A stretch of DNA of 64,000 nt, from the NCBI RefSeq assembly GCF_001571045.1, contig NZ_BCSV01000002.1, forward strand, positions 1-64,000. The letters run 5' to 3'. Below, one piece after another: positions 41,619 to 49,818 of the stretch; positions within the stretch are counted from its first letter, which is position 1, and each line of letters opens with the position of its first letter. The notes beneath the pieces are model-generated. The model made no database searches. It saw only the letters and a list, made by a program, of their open reading frames with translations, and had not been told where the DNA came from. A program made the translations under genes and the position numbers. The stretch comes from Curtobacterium ammoniigenes NBRC 101786 (GTDB lineage Bacteria; Actinomycetota; Actinomycetes; Actinomycetales; Microbacteriaceae).

Positions 41619-43169
41619 TTACTTGTCTTTCTTGTAGAGCGCGTTCGTCTCGCTGATGACCTGCGAGCCGCCGCTGGCCTTCCACTGCTGGATTGCCGCC
41701 TTGAGTTGCTGCAGGTTCTCCTGGCCAGAGATGTACTTCAGTCGGGCGTCGACGATGATGTTGTCGAGCGTCGCGCCCTGCTGCGTGTAGGTCTTCGAGA
41801 CATACGCGGCAGCGGGGTTGTACACGGCGTGCTTCGTGTCGGCTGCGGCTGTCTTCAACTCGCTGTCGTACATCTGCTGGTCGTACGCGTTCGGCTGTGC
41901 CGGCAGGTAGAACTTGTTGCCCGTAACGTTGGTGCCGAGCTGCGCATAGCTGGCCGTGATCGTCTGCAGGTTCGTCGCTGCGGCCGAGGTGATCGGCTCT
42001 GCGAGGTTGTTCTTCACCGTGAAGTTCTGACCCGCGAGCCCGTTGTTCATGATGATCTGGGCCTGCTTCGAGTTCATCTTGTTCAGCACGGACAGCACGG
42101 CCTTGAGCTGCGCGACCGTCTTCACCGACGACTTCGGGATCGCGAGGAATCCGGAGTACCCGGGGGTGGGCAGCGCGTGCATCGTCCCGTCCGGGCCGAT
42201 GAGATTCCCGGTGACGCCGACCATGCCCTGGTAGCTGTTCGGATCCTGCTTCTCGAGGAGGCTCTCGATCTGACGGGCGCGCGAGTAGGTGTCGATGATG
42301 ATTCCCGCCTTCCCGTTGAGGAAGGCCTGGTTCCAGTCGACCGAGTCGAGCGTCGCGTAATCAGGGTTGACGTAGCCGCCCTCCACGAGCTGCTTCTCGA
42401 AGTTGAGCGCATCGATCCACTTGCTCGAGGTGAAACTCGGCTCCAGGCTGCTGCCCTTCTTGTACCAGTCGTTCCCGGCGCCGTACCAGGTCTCGATGGC
42501 GTCATACGGGCTGTTCGTCGCGAATCCGCCCGGCCACTTCGGAATCTCGATGCCCCAGGTGTCCTTCTTGCCGTCCCCGTTGGGGTCGTCGTTGGTGAAC
42601 GCCTTCGCGACCTTGAGCAGGTCGGCCGTGGTCTTCGGCATCTGCAGGCCGAGTTTCTGCAGCCAGTCCTTTCGGACGATCACGGCGGTGCGCATCACGT
42701 CTCGCGCACGGAAGATGCCGTACACCTGCCCATTGATGCTCGAAGCCTGCTGCACCTGCGGCTCGGTGGTGTCGAGGTTCGGGTAGTCCTTCAGATAGTT
42801 CGTGAGATTCCAGAAGCCGCCCGCTTCAGCGGTGTTGACGAAGCCGGAATCTTTGCTCTGGATGACCATGACCTGCGGGACGTTGCTGCCCGCGAGGGTG
42901 ATGTTCGTCTTGTCCTCGTACGACGAGTTCGGCACCCACGTGATGTTGAGGTTCGTGCCGATTGCCTTGTCGAGCGCGGTGCCGATGGGATTCGTCTGCG
43001 CCGGCGCCTGGGTCGTCAGATACGGCGCCATGATCGTGAGCGTCGAGAGCTTGGCTGCCGTAGCCGAACTCGACGGCGCTGCTGCGGTGCAGCCGGTCAG
43101 GCCGAGCGCGATCGCGCTGACGGCCGCGCCGACAAGCAGCGCTGACCGCTTCGCGGTGACTTTCCTCAT
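41619..43169 (-). CDS. Extracellular sugar-binding lipoprotein (LplA/YtcQ type)
   Basis: A 516-residue lipoprotein that delivers oligosaccharides to the two permeases. The signal and lipobox are MRKVTAKRSALLVGAAVSAIALGLTGC. The mature part has QVMVIQSKDSGFVNTAEAGGFWNLTNYL, the VYGIFRARDVMRTAVIVRKDWLQKLGLQMPKT segment typical of the family, and an EF-hand-like DDPNGDGKKDTWGI. It lies 69 bp before the permease genes and would be the most expressed gene of the operon. Confidence 0.93.
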   Translation of the reverse strand: MRKVTAKRSALLVGAAVSAIALGLTGCTAAAPSSSATAAKLSTLTIMAPYLTTQAPAQTNPIGTALDKAIGTNLNITWVPNSSYEDKTNITLAGSNVPQVMVIQSKDSGFVNTAEAGGFWNLTNYLKDYPNLDTTEPQVQQASSINGQVYGIFRARDVMRTAVIVRKDWLQKLGLQMPKTTADLLKVAKAFTNDDPNGDGKKDTWGIEIPKWPGGFATNSPYDAIETWYGAGNDWYKKGSSLEPSFTSSKWIDALNFEKQLVEGGYVNPDYATLDSVDWNQAFLNGKAGIIIDTYSRARQIESLLEKQDPNSYQGMVGVTGNLIGPDGTMHALPTPGYSGFLAIPKSSVKTVAQLKAVLSVLNKMNSKQAQIIMNNGLAGQNFTVKNNLAEPITSAAATNLQTITASYAQLGTNVTGNKFYLPAQPNAYDQQMYDSELKTAAADTKHAVYNPAAAYVSKTYTQQGATLDNIIVDARLKYISGQENLQQLKAAIQQWKASGGSQVISETNALYKKDK

Positions 43170-43200
43170 TGAAATCTCCTTATGAACGGATGGAACTACG

Positions 43201-43881
43201 TCAGGAGCCGGATGGCGGCTCGGGGACGGTGGTCTGTCTGCTGTCGTTCGCGGTGAACATCGCCATGCACAGGACCGCGTCGAGTTGGATCCACGCGCCG
43301 ATCGTGAGGAACACCGGCAAGGCAGGGACCGCGATCGAGGCGAGTGCGACGACGACGACGAGTGCGCCCAAGAGCCCGATCGCCCACGGCATCGATAGGA
43401 CGAAGCGCACCGCCACGGGCACGTATCGGAACCAGGGCAGGACGTAGTGGCTCTGCATGGGGCCGACCACGCTTGCGACCGCGACGAAGAGGGCGCTGAT
43501 CGGAACCAGCACCACTATTCCGGCGATCGGCGCGCCGATCTGGAGGACCCACGACCAGGTGAATGCCAGGGAGGCGCCGACGGCCGCCACCGGCCCGAAG
43601 ACGGCGTTGGCATGCCTCCATTGCGATCGGTACGCACGCCAGAAATCGCGGATGAGCCGGATGCCGTCGCCGCGCTGATGGCGTCGGGCGAGCGCGAACG
43701 CTGCGGCGGTCGCGGGTCCGACTCCGAGGACCACTCCGCCGAGCAGGGTTCCGAGGATCCAGGCGGCGTTGAGCCCGCCCATCCAGCCGATCTCTCCGCA
43801 GAGCCAGTACGCGATGTGGCCGATGCCGTTCCCGCCGCGTCGTTCGGCGCCGCGCCCCTCGGCGCGTTGTTCGATCGTCAT
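43201..43881 (-). CDS. YesL-family membrane protein
   Basis: A 226-residue membrane protein of the DUF624/YesL type, which recurs in LplABC-type sugar transport operons without a proven function. It has several helices (WILGTLLGGVVLGVGPATAAAFALARR, IAGIVVLVPISALFVAVASVVG, AIGLLGALVVVVALASIAVPALPVFLTIGAWIQLD) and a loop RLIRDFWRAYRSQWRHANAVFG. It lies 31 bp before the binding-protein gene. Confidence 0.82.
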   Translation of the reverse strand: MTIEQRAEGRGAERRGGNGIGHIAYWLCGEIGWMGGLNAAWILGTLLGGVVLGVGPATAAAFALARRHQRGDGIRLIRDFWRAYRSQWRHANAVFGPVAAVGASLAFTWSWVLQIGAPIAGIVVLVPISALFVAVASVVGPMQSHYVLPWFRYVPVAVRFVLSMPWAIGLLGALVVVVALASIAVPALPVFLTIGAWIQLDAVLCMAMFTANDSRQTTVPEPPSGS

Positions 43882-43893
43882 TGCGCTGTTCGC

Positions 43894-45264
43894 TTATGCC
43901 GGGAACGGAACGAGGGACCAGTTGTCGCGCTGCACATCGCCCTCGGCCTGCACAGGGCCGTCGACGATGTTGTCGTAGATGTAGTTCTTGCCCGGCGTGG
44001 TGTCGCTGATGCTCACCGACCCGGACGCGGAGGCCCGGAGCGTGTTTCCGGCGACGCGCACATTTTGGGCGTTCGTCAGCTGGACGCCGTATTGACCGTA
44101 GCCGTTGACGATGTTGTCGACGATGTTCACCTGGTCGATCGGGCGCTGTGCATTGACGCCGCTCAGTTGGATCGACGCCGGCCCGGTCGCCAGATAGTGG
44201 TTCAGATAGTTCCCGGTGAACTGGACCTGCCCCTCGAACTTGGTCCCGAAGGGGCTTGAGGTCTCCATGAGCAGGCCGTTCCCGCCAGAGATCCCGAGGT
44301 AGTTGTTCGCGATGATCGAGTGGTATCCGTCGATCAGATGGACGCAGCTCGTCGTGCCGCCGTCGATCATGTTGCCGATCGCTTGGACTGTCTCCCAGCC
44401 GTCGAGGTACACCCCTTCGGTGAAGCTCGACATGCTGTTCGTCATCATGATGATGCCGGCGTCGAACGTTCGGTTCTGCCCGCGGACGCCGTAGACGCAG
44501 TACCCGAGGTGGTAGAAGACGTTCTGCTGAATCGTCGTGTTATCGGAGTCATTGAGACGAATCGCGGTGCCTTGCCCCGATTGTTTGCCGAGGAACTGGC
44601 ATTCGGTGACCATGAGCGACCGCTGATTGACGCTCGAGATCGCGGTGCCGTTCGCGCCAAGCAGGAAGCGGCAGCCCGAGACGAGGGTGTCCTGGAACGG
44701 GGAACGCAGTGCGCTTTCGTCGAAGGCGAGGATGTTCCCGGTTCCGCTATACGAGAAGGACAGATCAATCAGCTGCATTGCGGGACCCGGGTAGATCTCG
44801 GCAGTCGAAGCCTGTTGCAGGCTGATCCCGACGGACAGCGACGCGTCGATCACGAGTTCGCTGCTCGACCACCCGCCGAGCCCGACGATGCGGATCGGTG
44901 CTTTCGCAGCGAGCGTGCTCGCGATCGCGTAGGTTCCGGGCGGCACGACGACCACGACGACGCCGGAACTCGCGGCGGCGTCGAAGGCGTTCTGGAACGC
45001 TCTCGAATCATCCGTGGAACCGTTGCCGGTGGCGCCGAAGTCGCGCACGTTCACGACGTTGAGGTCCTTCGACGTGACGTCGCCGTGTCCGGTCGCGGGT
45101 TCGGCCGCCTGCGCCGCGGTCGCGGTCCAGCTGACGCCGCCGAGGAGCGCTGCAGTGCCGATGCCGGCGAGCGCAGCGCGTCGTGACCATCGCGCTTGGT
45201 CACCCGTTGGATCGATCGCGGTTCCGGAAGACGGGGCGCGTTCAGGCATGCGTGGTGCCGACAT
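43894..45264 (-). CDS. Tat-exported right-handed beta-helix (pectate-lyase-superfamily) protein
   Basis: A 456-residue secreted protein, first in the operon. Twin-arginine signal: WSRRAALAGIGTAALLGG, then a cleavage region TAAQAAEP. The pectate-lyase-3 start is LNVVNVRDFGATGNGSTDDSRAFQNAFDAAASSG and VVVPPGTYAI. Parallel beta-helix repeats follow (NTTIQQNVFYHLGY, VQAIGNMIDGG, SIIANNYLGI, VNIVDNIVNGYG, VRVAGNTLRAS). It likely attacks or binds pectin outside the cell; which bond is not clear. The ATG at 45264 follows AAGGAGG. Confidence 0.85.
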   Translation of the reverse strand: MSAPRMPERAPSSGTAIDPTGDQARWSRRAALAGIGTAALLGGVSWTATAAQAAEPATGHGDVTSKDLNVVNVRDFGATGNGSTDDSRAFQNAFDAAASSGVVVVVVPPGTYAIASTLAAKAPIRIVGLGGWSSSELVIDASLSVGISLQQASTAEIYPGPAMQLIDLSFSYSGTGNILAFDESALRSPFQDTLVSGCRFLLGANGTAISSVNQRSLMVTECQFLGKQSGQGTAIRLNDSDNTTIQQNVFYHLGYCVYGVRGQNRTFDAGIIMMTNSMSSFTEGVYLDGWETVQAIGNMIDGGTTSCVHLIDGYHSIIANNYLGISGGNGLLMETSSPFGTKFEGQVQFTGNYLNHYLATGPASIQLSGVNAQRPIDQVNIVDNIVNGYGQYGVQLTNAQNVRVAGNTLRASASGSVSISDTTPGKNYIYDNIVDGPVQAEGDVQRDNWSLVPFPA

Positions 45265-45373
45265 GGTGAGCCTCCTTGCTCATCGTCGCGTTCTGAGGCG
45301 GCCAGCACGGAGACGTCGGGAAACGGGATGCGCTCCGACCCCTGGAGCTGCATCCGGCACGTCAAGCGTTGGG

Positions 45374-45403
45374 AAACCGCTTTCTCATTGAATGGTTTCA
45401 ATG
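45374..45403. promoter_or_regulatory. LacI-type operator candidates of the pectin operon
   Basis: GAAACCGCTTTC (45374-45385) has the GAAA/TTTC arms and CG-centred core typical of LacI-family operators. Three bases on, ATTGAATGGTTTCAAT (45388-45403) has perfect 6-bp arms. They lie about 110-140 bp upstream of the first gene of the operon. No regulator gene is found in the block. Confidence 0.55.
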
Positions 45404-45515
45404 TACGGCCCCGCATCCCGTGAGTCAACCCCACCCGAAGGAACGTTCAGGTTTGCGCGCATCATCACCGCGTACCTCTGTGAACGAGCACCGCGGCTGC
45501 CCGTCCTGACGACCA

Positions 45516-45534
45516 ATCGACGCCGACATCTGAC
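45516..45534. repeat. Right copy of the 19-bp direct repeat
   Basis: ATCGACGCCGACATCTGAC, identical to 35504-35522 at the 3' end of the ABM gene. Flanking bases do not match, so it is a short boundary-type repeat and not a duplicated gene. Confidence 0.85.
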
Positions 45535-45633
45535 CGGCCACCCCTACTCGGGGGTCTGCGAGCAATCCTCCGATTCTGCTTGAGTTCTCCTGTCCGCGGT
45601 CACAGGTCTGCGGCACGACCCAAGGGGGAACGC

Positions 45634-47715
45634 ATGACACGCAGACGTGTCACTGGGATCATCGCGGCCGTCACGACCGCTGGCACGCTCGCGGTCAGCG
45701 GACTGGGAGCGTGGACCTCCGCCAGCGCCGATCAGACAACGCCGGTCAGCACGCCGTATGCGCACGAGTATCCGTTGCCCGATTCGACAGACGCCGCCGA
45801 TTACATGGCGGTGGGGAGTGATGGCCTGCCGTGGGCCGATACCGCCAACGGGTCGGTGGATCGGATCAATGCCGATGGCAGTGTCACGCCGTTCTCGGTC
45901 GACCCGGGTCAGCCGCTGCTCGCGCTGACGCTCGGCTCGGACGGCGCCCTCTACACAGCCTCCTACCAGGGGAACTCGGCCTACCGCATCGCCACCGACG
46001 GCTCGGTGGTCAAGAGTTCCACCACAATGCAGGGCACCGCCTACTCGGTCGCCGCAGCGCCGAACGGGACCGTCTGGTACGCGGATGCGAGCGCACCGAT
46101 CGTGTACCGCTTCGACGCGACCGGCACCCTGACGCCGTTCACGTACCCGCTGCCCTCGGGCGCGGCGTCCGATGGTGTGTCGAACAGCGACAAGGGGATC
46201 GTCACCGACGCGAACGGTGATCTCTGGCTCATCCCGTCCTCGAATTCGGGCGGCGAGCTCGTGAAGATGACGACCGCGGGCGTCGCCACCACCTACGGGA
46301 TTCCTGATCAGACGCAGGGCGACGTCCTGACGATCGGTCCGAACGGGAATCCGTGGGTGTTCACGGACGGCGGCGACATCTACGAGTTCAACGAGACCTC
46401 GAACGGCTTCACCGAGAAGTACTCCACGTCCACGGAGTACGGCGTCGACTCCGTGGTCGGTGCCGACGGACGCGTCTGGTATCTGGAGGAGACTAGCGAC
46501 GGCACGTCAAGCCTCCTGGCGCTCTCCGAGAACGGCGGAAACCAGACCTATGCGATTCCCAATCCGAAGCTGTACCCGTACAACCTGGTGAAGGATCCGA
46601 ACGGCAACGTCGCGTTCACAGAGACCGCCATCGACGGTGCCAACACGAGCGAAGCGAGCTACGTGGTCACCGTGTCGACGTCAGGAGTCGCTTCCGAGCT
46701 GCGCACTGCGAATGGCACGTCGAACGCTGTCGCCACCGCGCACGCGCTCTGGTTCGGAGGGCCGGGGTACGTCGGTACGACGGGCTCGGTGAACGTGGAC
46801 CGCGTCTCCGGCGCCGACCGCTACGCCACTTCGGTCGCGTTGGCGCAGGCTGCGTACGGCGGGACGACAGGCGGCACCGTGTTCGTGGCCACCGGAACGA
46901 ACTATCCGGACGCACTCGCTGCCGGCCCCGCGGCGGCGAAGGAGCATGCACCCTTGCTGCTCACCGCACCGACGGCGCTCCCGCAGGACGTCAGCGATGA
47001 GATCGCGGCGCTCGCTCCGAAGCGCGTTGTCGTGGTCGGCGGCCCGTTCGCCGTGTCCGACGGCGTGATGGATCAGATCCGCTCGGCCGCGCCCGGTGCG
47101 TCGGTCACCCGCATCAGCGGCTCGGATCGGTTCGGGACGGCGGATGCGATCGTCCAGGACGCCTGGCCGAGTGGCACCTCCGTGACATCGGTCGATGTTG
47201 CGACGGGCACCAACTTCCCCGACGCGCTCGCAGCAGCAGCGGCGGCCGGGTCGGAAGGAATCCCGGTCCTGCTCGTCAACGGTGGCGGCTCGAGCGTCGA
47301 CGCGACGACGAACTCGCTCATCGGTTCGCTCGGCGCGCACACGATCACCGTGGTGGGCGGACCCAACGCCGTCTCTCCCGCGGTCGCATCACAACTCCAG
47401 GCGGCGCACTCCGCTGCAGCGGTAACGCGCATCTCCGGAAGCGACCGGTTCGATACGGCAGCGAAGATTGCGGCGAACGCGTTCCCGACGGGCGCCTCGC
47501 ACGTCTACGTCGCCACGGGCTATGCGTTCCCGGACGCGCTTGCTGGTTCCGCGCTCGCTGCGGCGAAGGGAGCGCCGCTCCTGACCGCGACGAACACCTG
47601 CACGCCAGAAGTGTTGAACGCGGAGGTTGCGGCCCTCGGAGCGACGAACGTCACGCTGATCGGTGGAACGTTCGCGCTGTCCTCTGATGTGGAGCACTTG
47701 ACGCTCTGCAACTGA
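45634..47715 (+). CDS. Secreted beta-propeller protein with three cell-wall-binding type 2 repeats
   Basis: A 693-residue surface protein. Signal peptide: MTRRRVTGIIAAVTTAGTLAVSGLGAWTSASA. Residues of about 40-385 resemble a virginiamycin-B-lyase/SMP-30-type propeller with repeated D-G-x-x-W or N-G-x-x-W turns (GSDGLPWADT, APNGTVWYAD, DANGDLWLIP, GPNGNPWVFT, GADGRVWYLEE). From about 389 on come three CWB2 repeats: VDRVSGADRYATSVALAQAA, VTRISGSDRFGTADAIVQDA and VTRISGSDRFDTAAKIAANAF, each followed by a VATGxxxPDALA block. CWB2 modules attach to wall polymers. The ATG follows AAGGGGGAACGC. A strong terminator follows. Confidence 0.88.
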   Translation: MTRRRVTGIIAAVTTAGTLAVSGLGAWTSASADQTTPVSTPYAHEYPLPDSTDAADYMAVGSDGLPWADTANGSVDRINADGSVTPFSVDPGQPLLALTLGSDGALYTASYQGNSAYRIATDGSVVKSSTTMQGTAYSVAAAPNGTVWYADASAPIVYRFDATGTLTPFTYPLPSGAASDGVSNSDKGIVTDANGDLWLIPSSNSGGELVKMTTAGVATTYGIPDQTQGDVLTIGPNGNPWVFTDGGDIYEFNETSNGFTEKYSTSTEYGVDSVVGADGRVWYLEETSDGTSSLLALSENGGNQTYAIPNPKLYPYNLVKDPNGNVAFTETAIDGANTSEASYVVTVSTSGVASELRTANGTSNAVATAHALWFGGPGYVGTTGSVNVDRVSGADRYATSVALAQAAYGGTTGGTVFVATGTNYPDALAAGPAAAKEHAPLLLTAPTALPQDVSDEIAALAPKRVVVVGGPFAVSDGVMDQIRSAAPGASVTRISGSDRFGTADAIVQDAWPSGTSVTSVDVATGTNFPDALAAAAAAGSEGIPVLLVNGGGSSVDATTNSLIGSLGAHTITVVGGPNAVSPAVASQLQAAHSAAAVTRISGSDRFDTAAKIAANAFPTGASHVYVATGYAFPDALAGSALAAAKGAPLLTATNTCTPEVLNAEVAALGATNVTLIGGTFALSSDVEHLTLCN

Positions 47716-47741
47716 CGCGCGCAGCGGGCCGGCCGAGCGGC

Positions 47742-47783
47742 CGGCGGAGGGGATCGACGAGCGCCGGTCCCCTCCGCCGTTTT
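47742..47783 (+). terminator. Intrinsic terminator after the CWB2 protein gene
   Basis: CGGCGGAGGGGA (47742-47753) pairs perfectly with TCCCCTCCGCCG (47768-47779), followed by TTTT at 47780-47783. Confidence 0.88.
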
Positions 47784-47821
47784 CACCCCGCCCCACACCG
47801 CACGAGGAGCAGAATTGTTGT

Positions 47822-48583
47822 GTGGATGCAACGCCCCGGAGTTTCGCCGCGATCGGAGACAGCTTTGCGGAGGGCATCGGTGATGAGCTCCCGGATGGTT
47901 CGGTGCGCGGCTGGGCGGATCTGGTCGCGCTCGGACTCGCGCGGGCGGCTGACCCGGAGACCGTGACCTATGCGAATCTCGCGGTACGGGGGCGGCTGCT
48001 CCGACCCATTCTGGACGACCAGTTGGAGGCGGCGATCGCCCTTCGACCGGCGCTGCTGTCAGTGAGCGGCGGAAACAACGACATCATCCGACCGCGGGTC
48101 GCAATTCCAGATCTGACGTCGCGCCTGTTCGCGGCGATGGACCGTGCCGCGGCCTCGGGTGCGCATGTGATGTTCGTGACCGTGGCGAACATGACGAAAC
48201 ACCTGCCGCTCGGACGGGTCATCGAGGCGCGGGGAAACCGGTTCGCCGACGCGATCCGCGCGTTCGGTGAGCGTCCGGATGTGACGGTCGTCGACAACTG
48301 GGGCGACCCGGAGCTGTTCGACCAGCGGTATTGGGCAGTGGATTCGCTGCACCTGAACACGGCCGGACACCTCCGCGTGGCGCAGAACGTGCTGCGCGCG
48401 CTGCACGTGGACGTATCGTTACCGGCCCTGAAGGCGGCAGAGATCGTCCGACCGTCAGTGCCCGAGTATTGGCGCGATTATGTCCTGCCCTGGGTCGGGA
48501 GGCGTCTGACGCGGCGGTCCTCCGGCGACGGTCGCGCCGCGAAGCGCGCCAAGCTCGAGCCGGTGCTGCTGTCCGAGCAGTGA
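47822..48583 (+). CDS. SGNH/GDSL hydrolase family protein
   Basis: A 253-residue cytoplasmic SGNH hydrolase: SFAAIGDSFAEGIGDE (nucleophile Ser), YANLAVRGR (oxyanion Gly), LLSVSGGNNDI (Asn) and the terminal VDSLHLNTAGHLRVAQN (Asp/His). The C-terminal 50 residues are basic (GRRLTRRSSGDGRAAKRAKLE). Start GTG at 47822; the AGGAG before it is somewhat distant. Substrate unknown. It lies 22 bp before the GT-C-type gene. Confidence 0.82.
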   Translation: MDATPRSFAAIGDSFAEGIGDELPDGSVRGWADLVALGLARAADPETVTYANLAVRGRLLRPILDDQLEAAIALRPALLSVSGGNNDIIRPRVAIPDLTSRLFAAMDRAAASGAHVMFVTVANMTKHLPLGRVIEARGNRFADAIRAFGERPDVTVVDNWGDPELFDQRYWAVDSLHLNTAGHLRVAQNVLRALHVDVSLPALKAAEIVRPSVPEYWRDYVLPWVGRRLTRRSSGDGRAAKRAKLEPVLLSEQ

Positions 48584-48605
48584 CGGGCACTTATACTCGC
48601 GCCTG

Positions 48606-49817
48606 ATGGAGTCTTCGGCCGCGGTCGCACCGGGCACTGCGGAACGCAGCCGTCCAGCCCGTCCCCGCGTCCACATCCTCACCAGGCGGGTCGCGCTTGT
48701 TGTTGTGATCTGGGCGCTGTCACACGCCGCGGTGGAACTCGCAGGTGTCGTATGGTCGTCAGTTCGGAATCCGGGCGCACTGACGGGCCCTGGATCGTTC
48801 TTCCTGCTCCTCGCGCACTGGGATAGCGAGAACTACGCGAACGTGGCGCAGTACGGCTACTTCGCTCCGCAATCGCTGCCGTTCACGCAGGCCTTCCTGC
48901 CCGGGTATCCGCTGGTGTCGCGATTCCTCGCGGAGGCCGCGTTCATCACCGTCTCGCCGACTCCGCTTGAGATCGCGATCGCGATGTGGACGGTCACCGC
49001 GGCTGCGTCCCTTGGATCGGCCATCCTGCTGTGGCGTCTGGTCCTGCCTCGGTTTGGTCCGGCGACTGCGGTCGGTGCGGTCGTGCTAATGCTCGCGGGG
49101 CCATACGCACTGTTCCTCGTTGCCTCGTACCCGGAAGGCCTCTATCTCGTTCCAGCACTCGGAGCGTGGCTCGCAATGCGTGATGGTCGATGGCTGCTCG
49201 CAGGCGTGCTGACGGCGCTCGCGGGAACGATCCGGATCGAGACGGTGTTCCTCGCCGTCGCGCTCGTAGTGCTCTTCGCCCTCCGCCAGCGCCGACTGCA
49301 CGCACCGTGGGTGGCGCGCGCCCTGGGGTTCGTCGTCGTCGGTTCGCTCGGTGTGGTCTGGTACTTCGCTTGGCTTTGGCGCCGGACCGGGGATCCGCTG
49401 GCCTGGTTCCATGCGGAGCAGACCGCGTGGCATCGGAGCACGCATTGGCCGTGGCAGGCCTTCGAGCGCACGCTCACCATGGCAACCTCCCCGGAGGTCG
49501 TGCGCGCCGGCCATATCCAGGCGTGGATGGACATCGTCTTCGCCTGCCTGTACGTGCTCGGCGTCGTTGTCCTCATCGCTCGTCGCTGGTGGCCCGAAGC
49601 GGTGTACGTCGGCCTCGCCACGCTGTCGATGATCACGAGCTATGCGTTCACGTCGATCGCGCGTGAGAGCACCGTCCAGTTCCCGTTGATGGTCCTCGTC
49701 GCATCGACGCTGCGAAGCAGACGGTGGCGCTGGGTCTTCTGGGTCGTCGCGGTCCTCGGCATCCTCGTCGTGCTCGCGCAGTCGGCGCGTTTCAGTGTCG
49801 GCGATTGGTCGGACTGA
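48606..49817 (+). CDS. PIG-V-like GT-C mannosyltransferase family membrane protein
   Basis: A 403-residue polytopic protein with about ten helices. LAHWDSENYANVAQYGY resembles the acidic first-loop motif of GT-C enzymes that use polyprenyl-phosphate sugars, and LPGYPLVSRFL and VASYPEGLYLVPALGAWLAMRDGRWLLAGVLTALAGTIRIE follow as in PIG-V-type proteins. It may glycosylate wall polymers or proteins outside the membrane; the acceptor is unknown. It is followed at once by a second polytopic glycosyltransferase-like gene. Confidence 0.75.
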   Translation: MESSAAVAPGTAERSRPARPRVHILTRRVALVVVIWALSHAAVELAGVVWSSVRNPGALTGPGSFFLLLAHWDSENYANVAQYGYFAPQSLPFTQAFLPGYPLVSRFLAEAAFITVSPTPLEIAIAMWTVTAAASLGSAILLWRLVLPRFGPATAVGAVVLMLAGPYALFLVASYPEGLYLVPALGAWLAMRDGRWLLAGVLTALAGTIRIETVFLAVALVVLFALRQRRLHAPWVARALGFVVVGSLGVVWYFAWLWRRTGDPLAWFHAEQTAWHRSTHWPWQAFERTLTMATSPEVVRAGHIQAWMDIVFACLYVLGVVVLIARRWWPEAVYVGLATLSMITSYAFTSIARESTVQFPLMVLVASTLRSRRWRWVFWVVAVLGILVVLAQSARFSVGDWSD

Positions 49818-49818
49818 G

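Larger units (their letters stand above)
45265..45633. other. Divergent intergenic region with operator-like repeats
   Basis: A 369-bp gap between the pectin operon (minus) and the CWB2 protein gene (plus). It contains the two inverted repeats at 45374-45403 and the right copy of the 19-bp direct repeat at 45516-45534. No ORF is convincing. Promoter elements for either side cannot be placed with confidence. Confidence 0.5.

Noticed and set aside
40680-43145. 821-codon plus-strand ORF opposite the ABC transporter genes
   Set aside because: Antisense of permease and binding-protein genes, Arg/Asp/Val-rich and without recognisable motifs.
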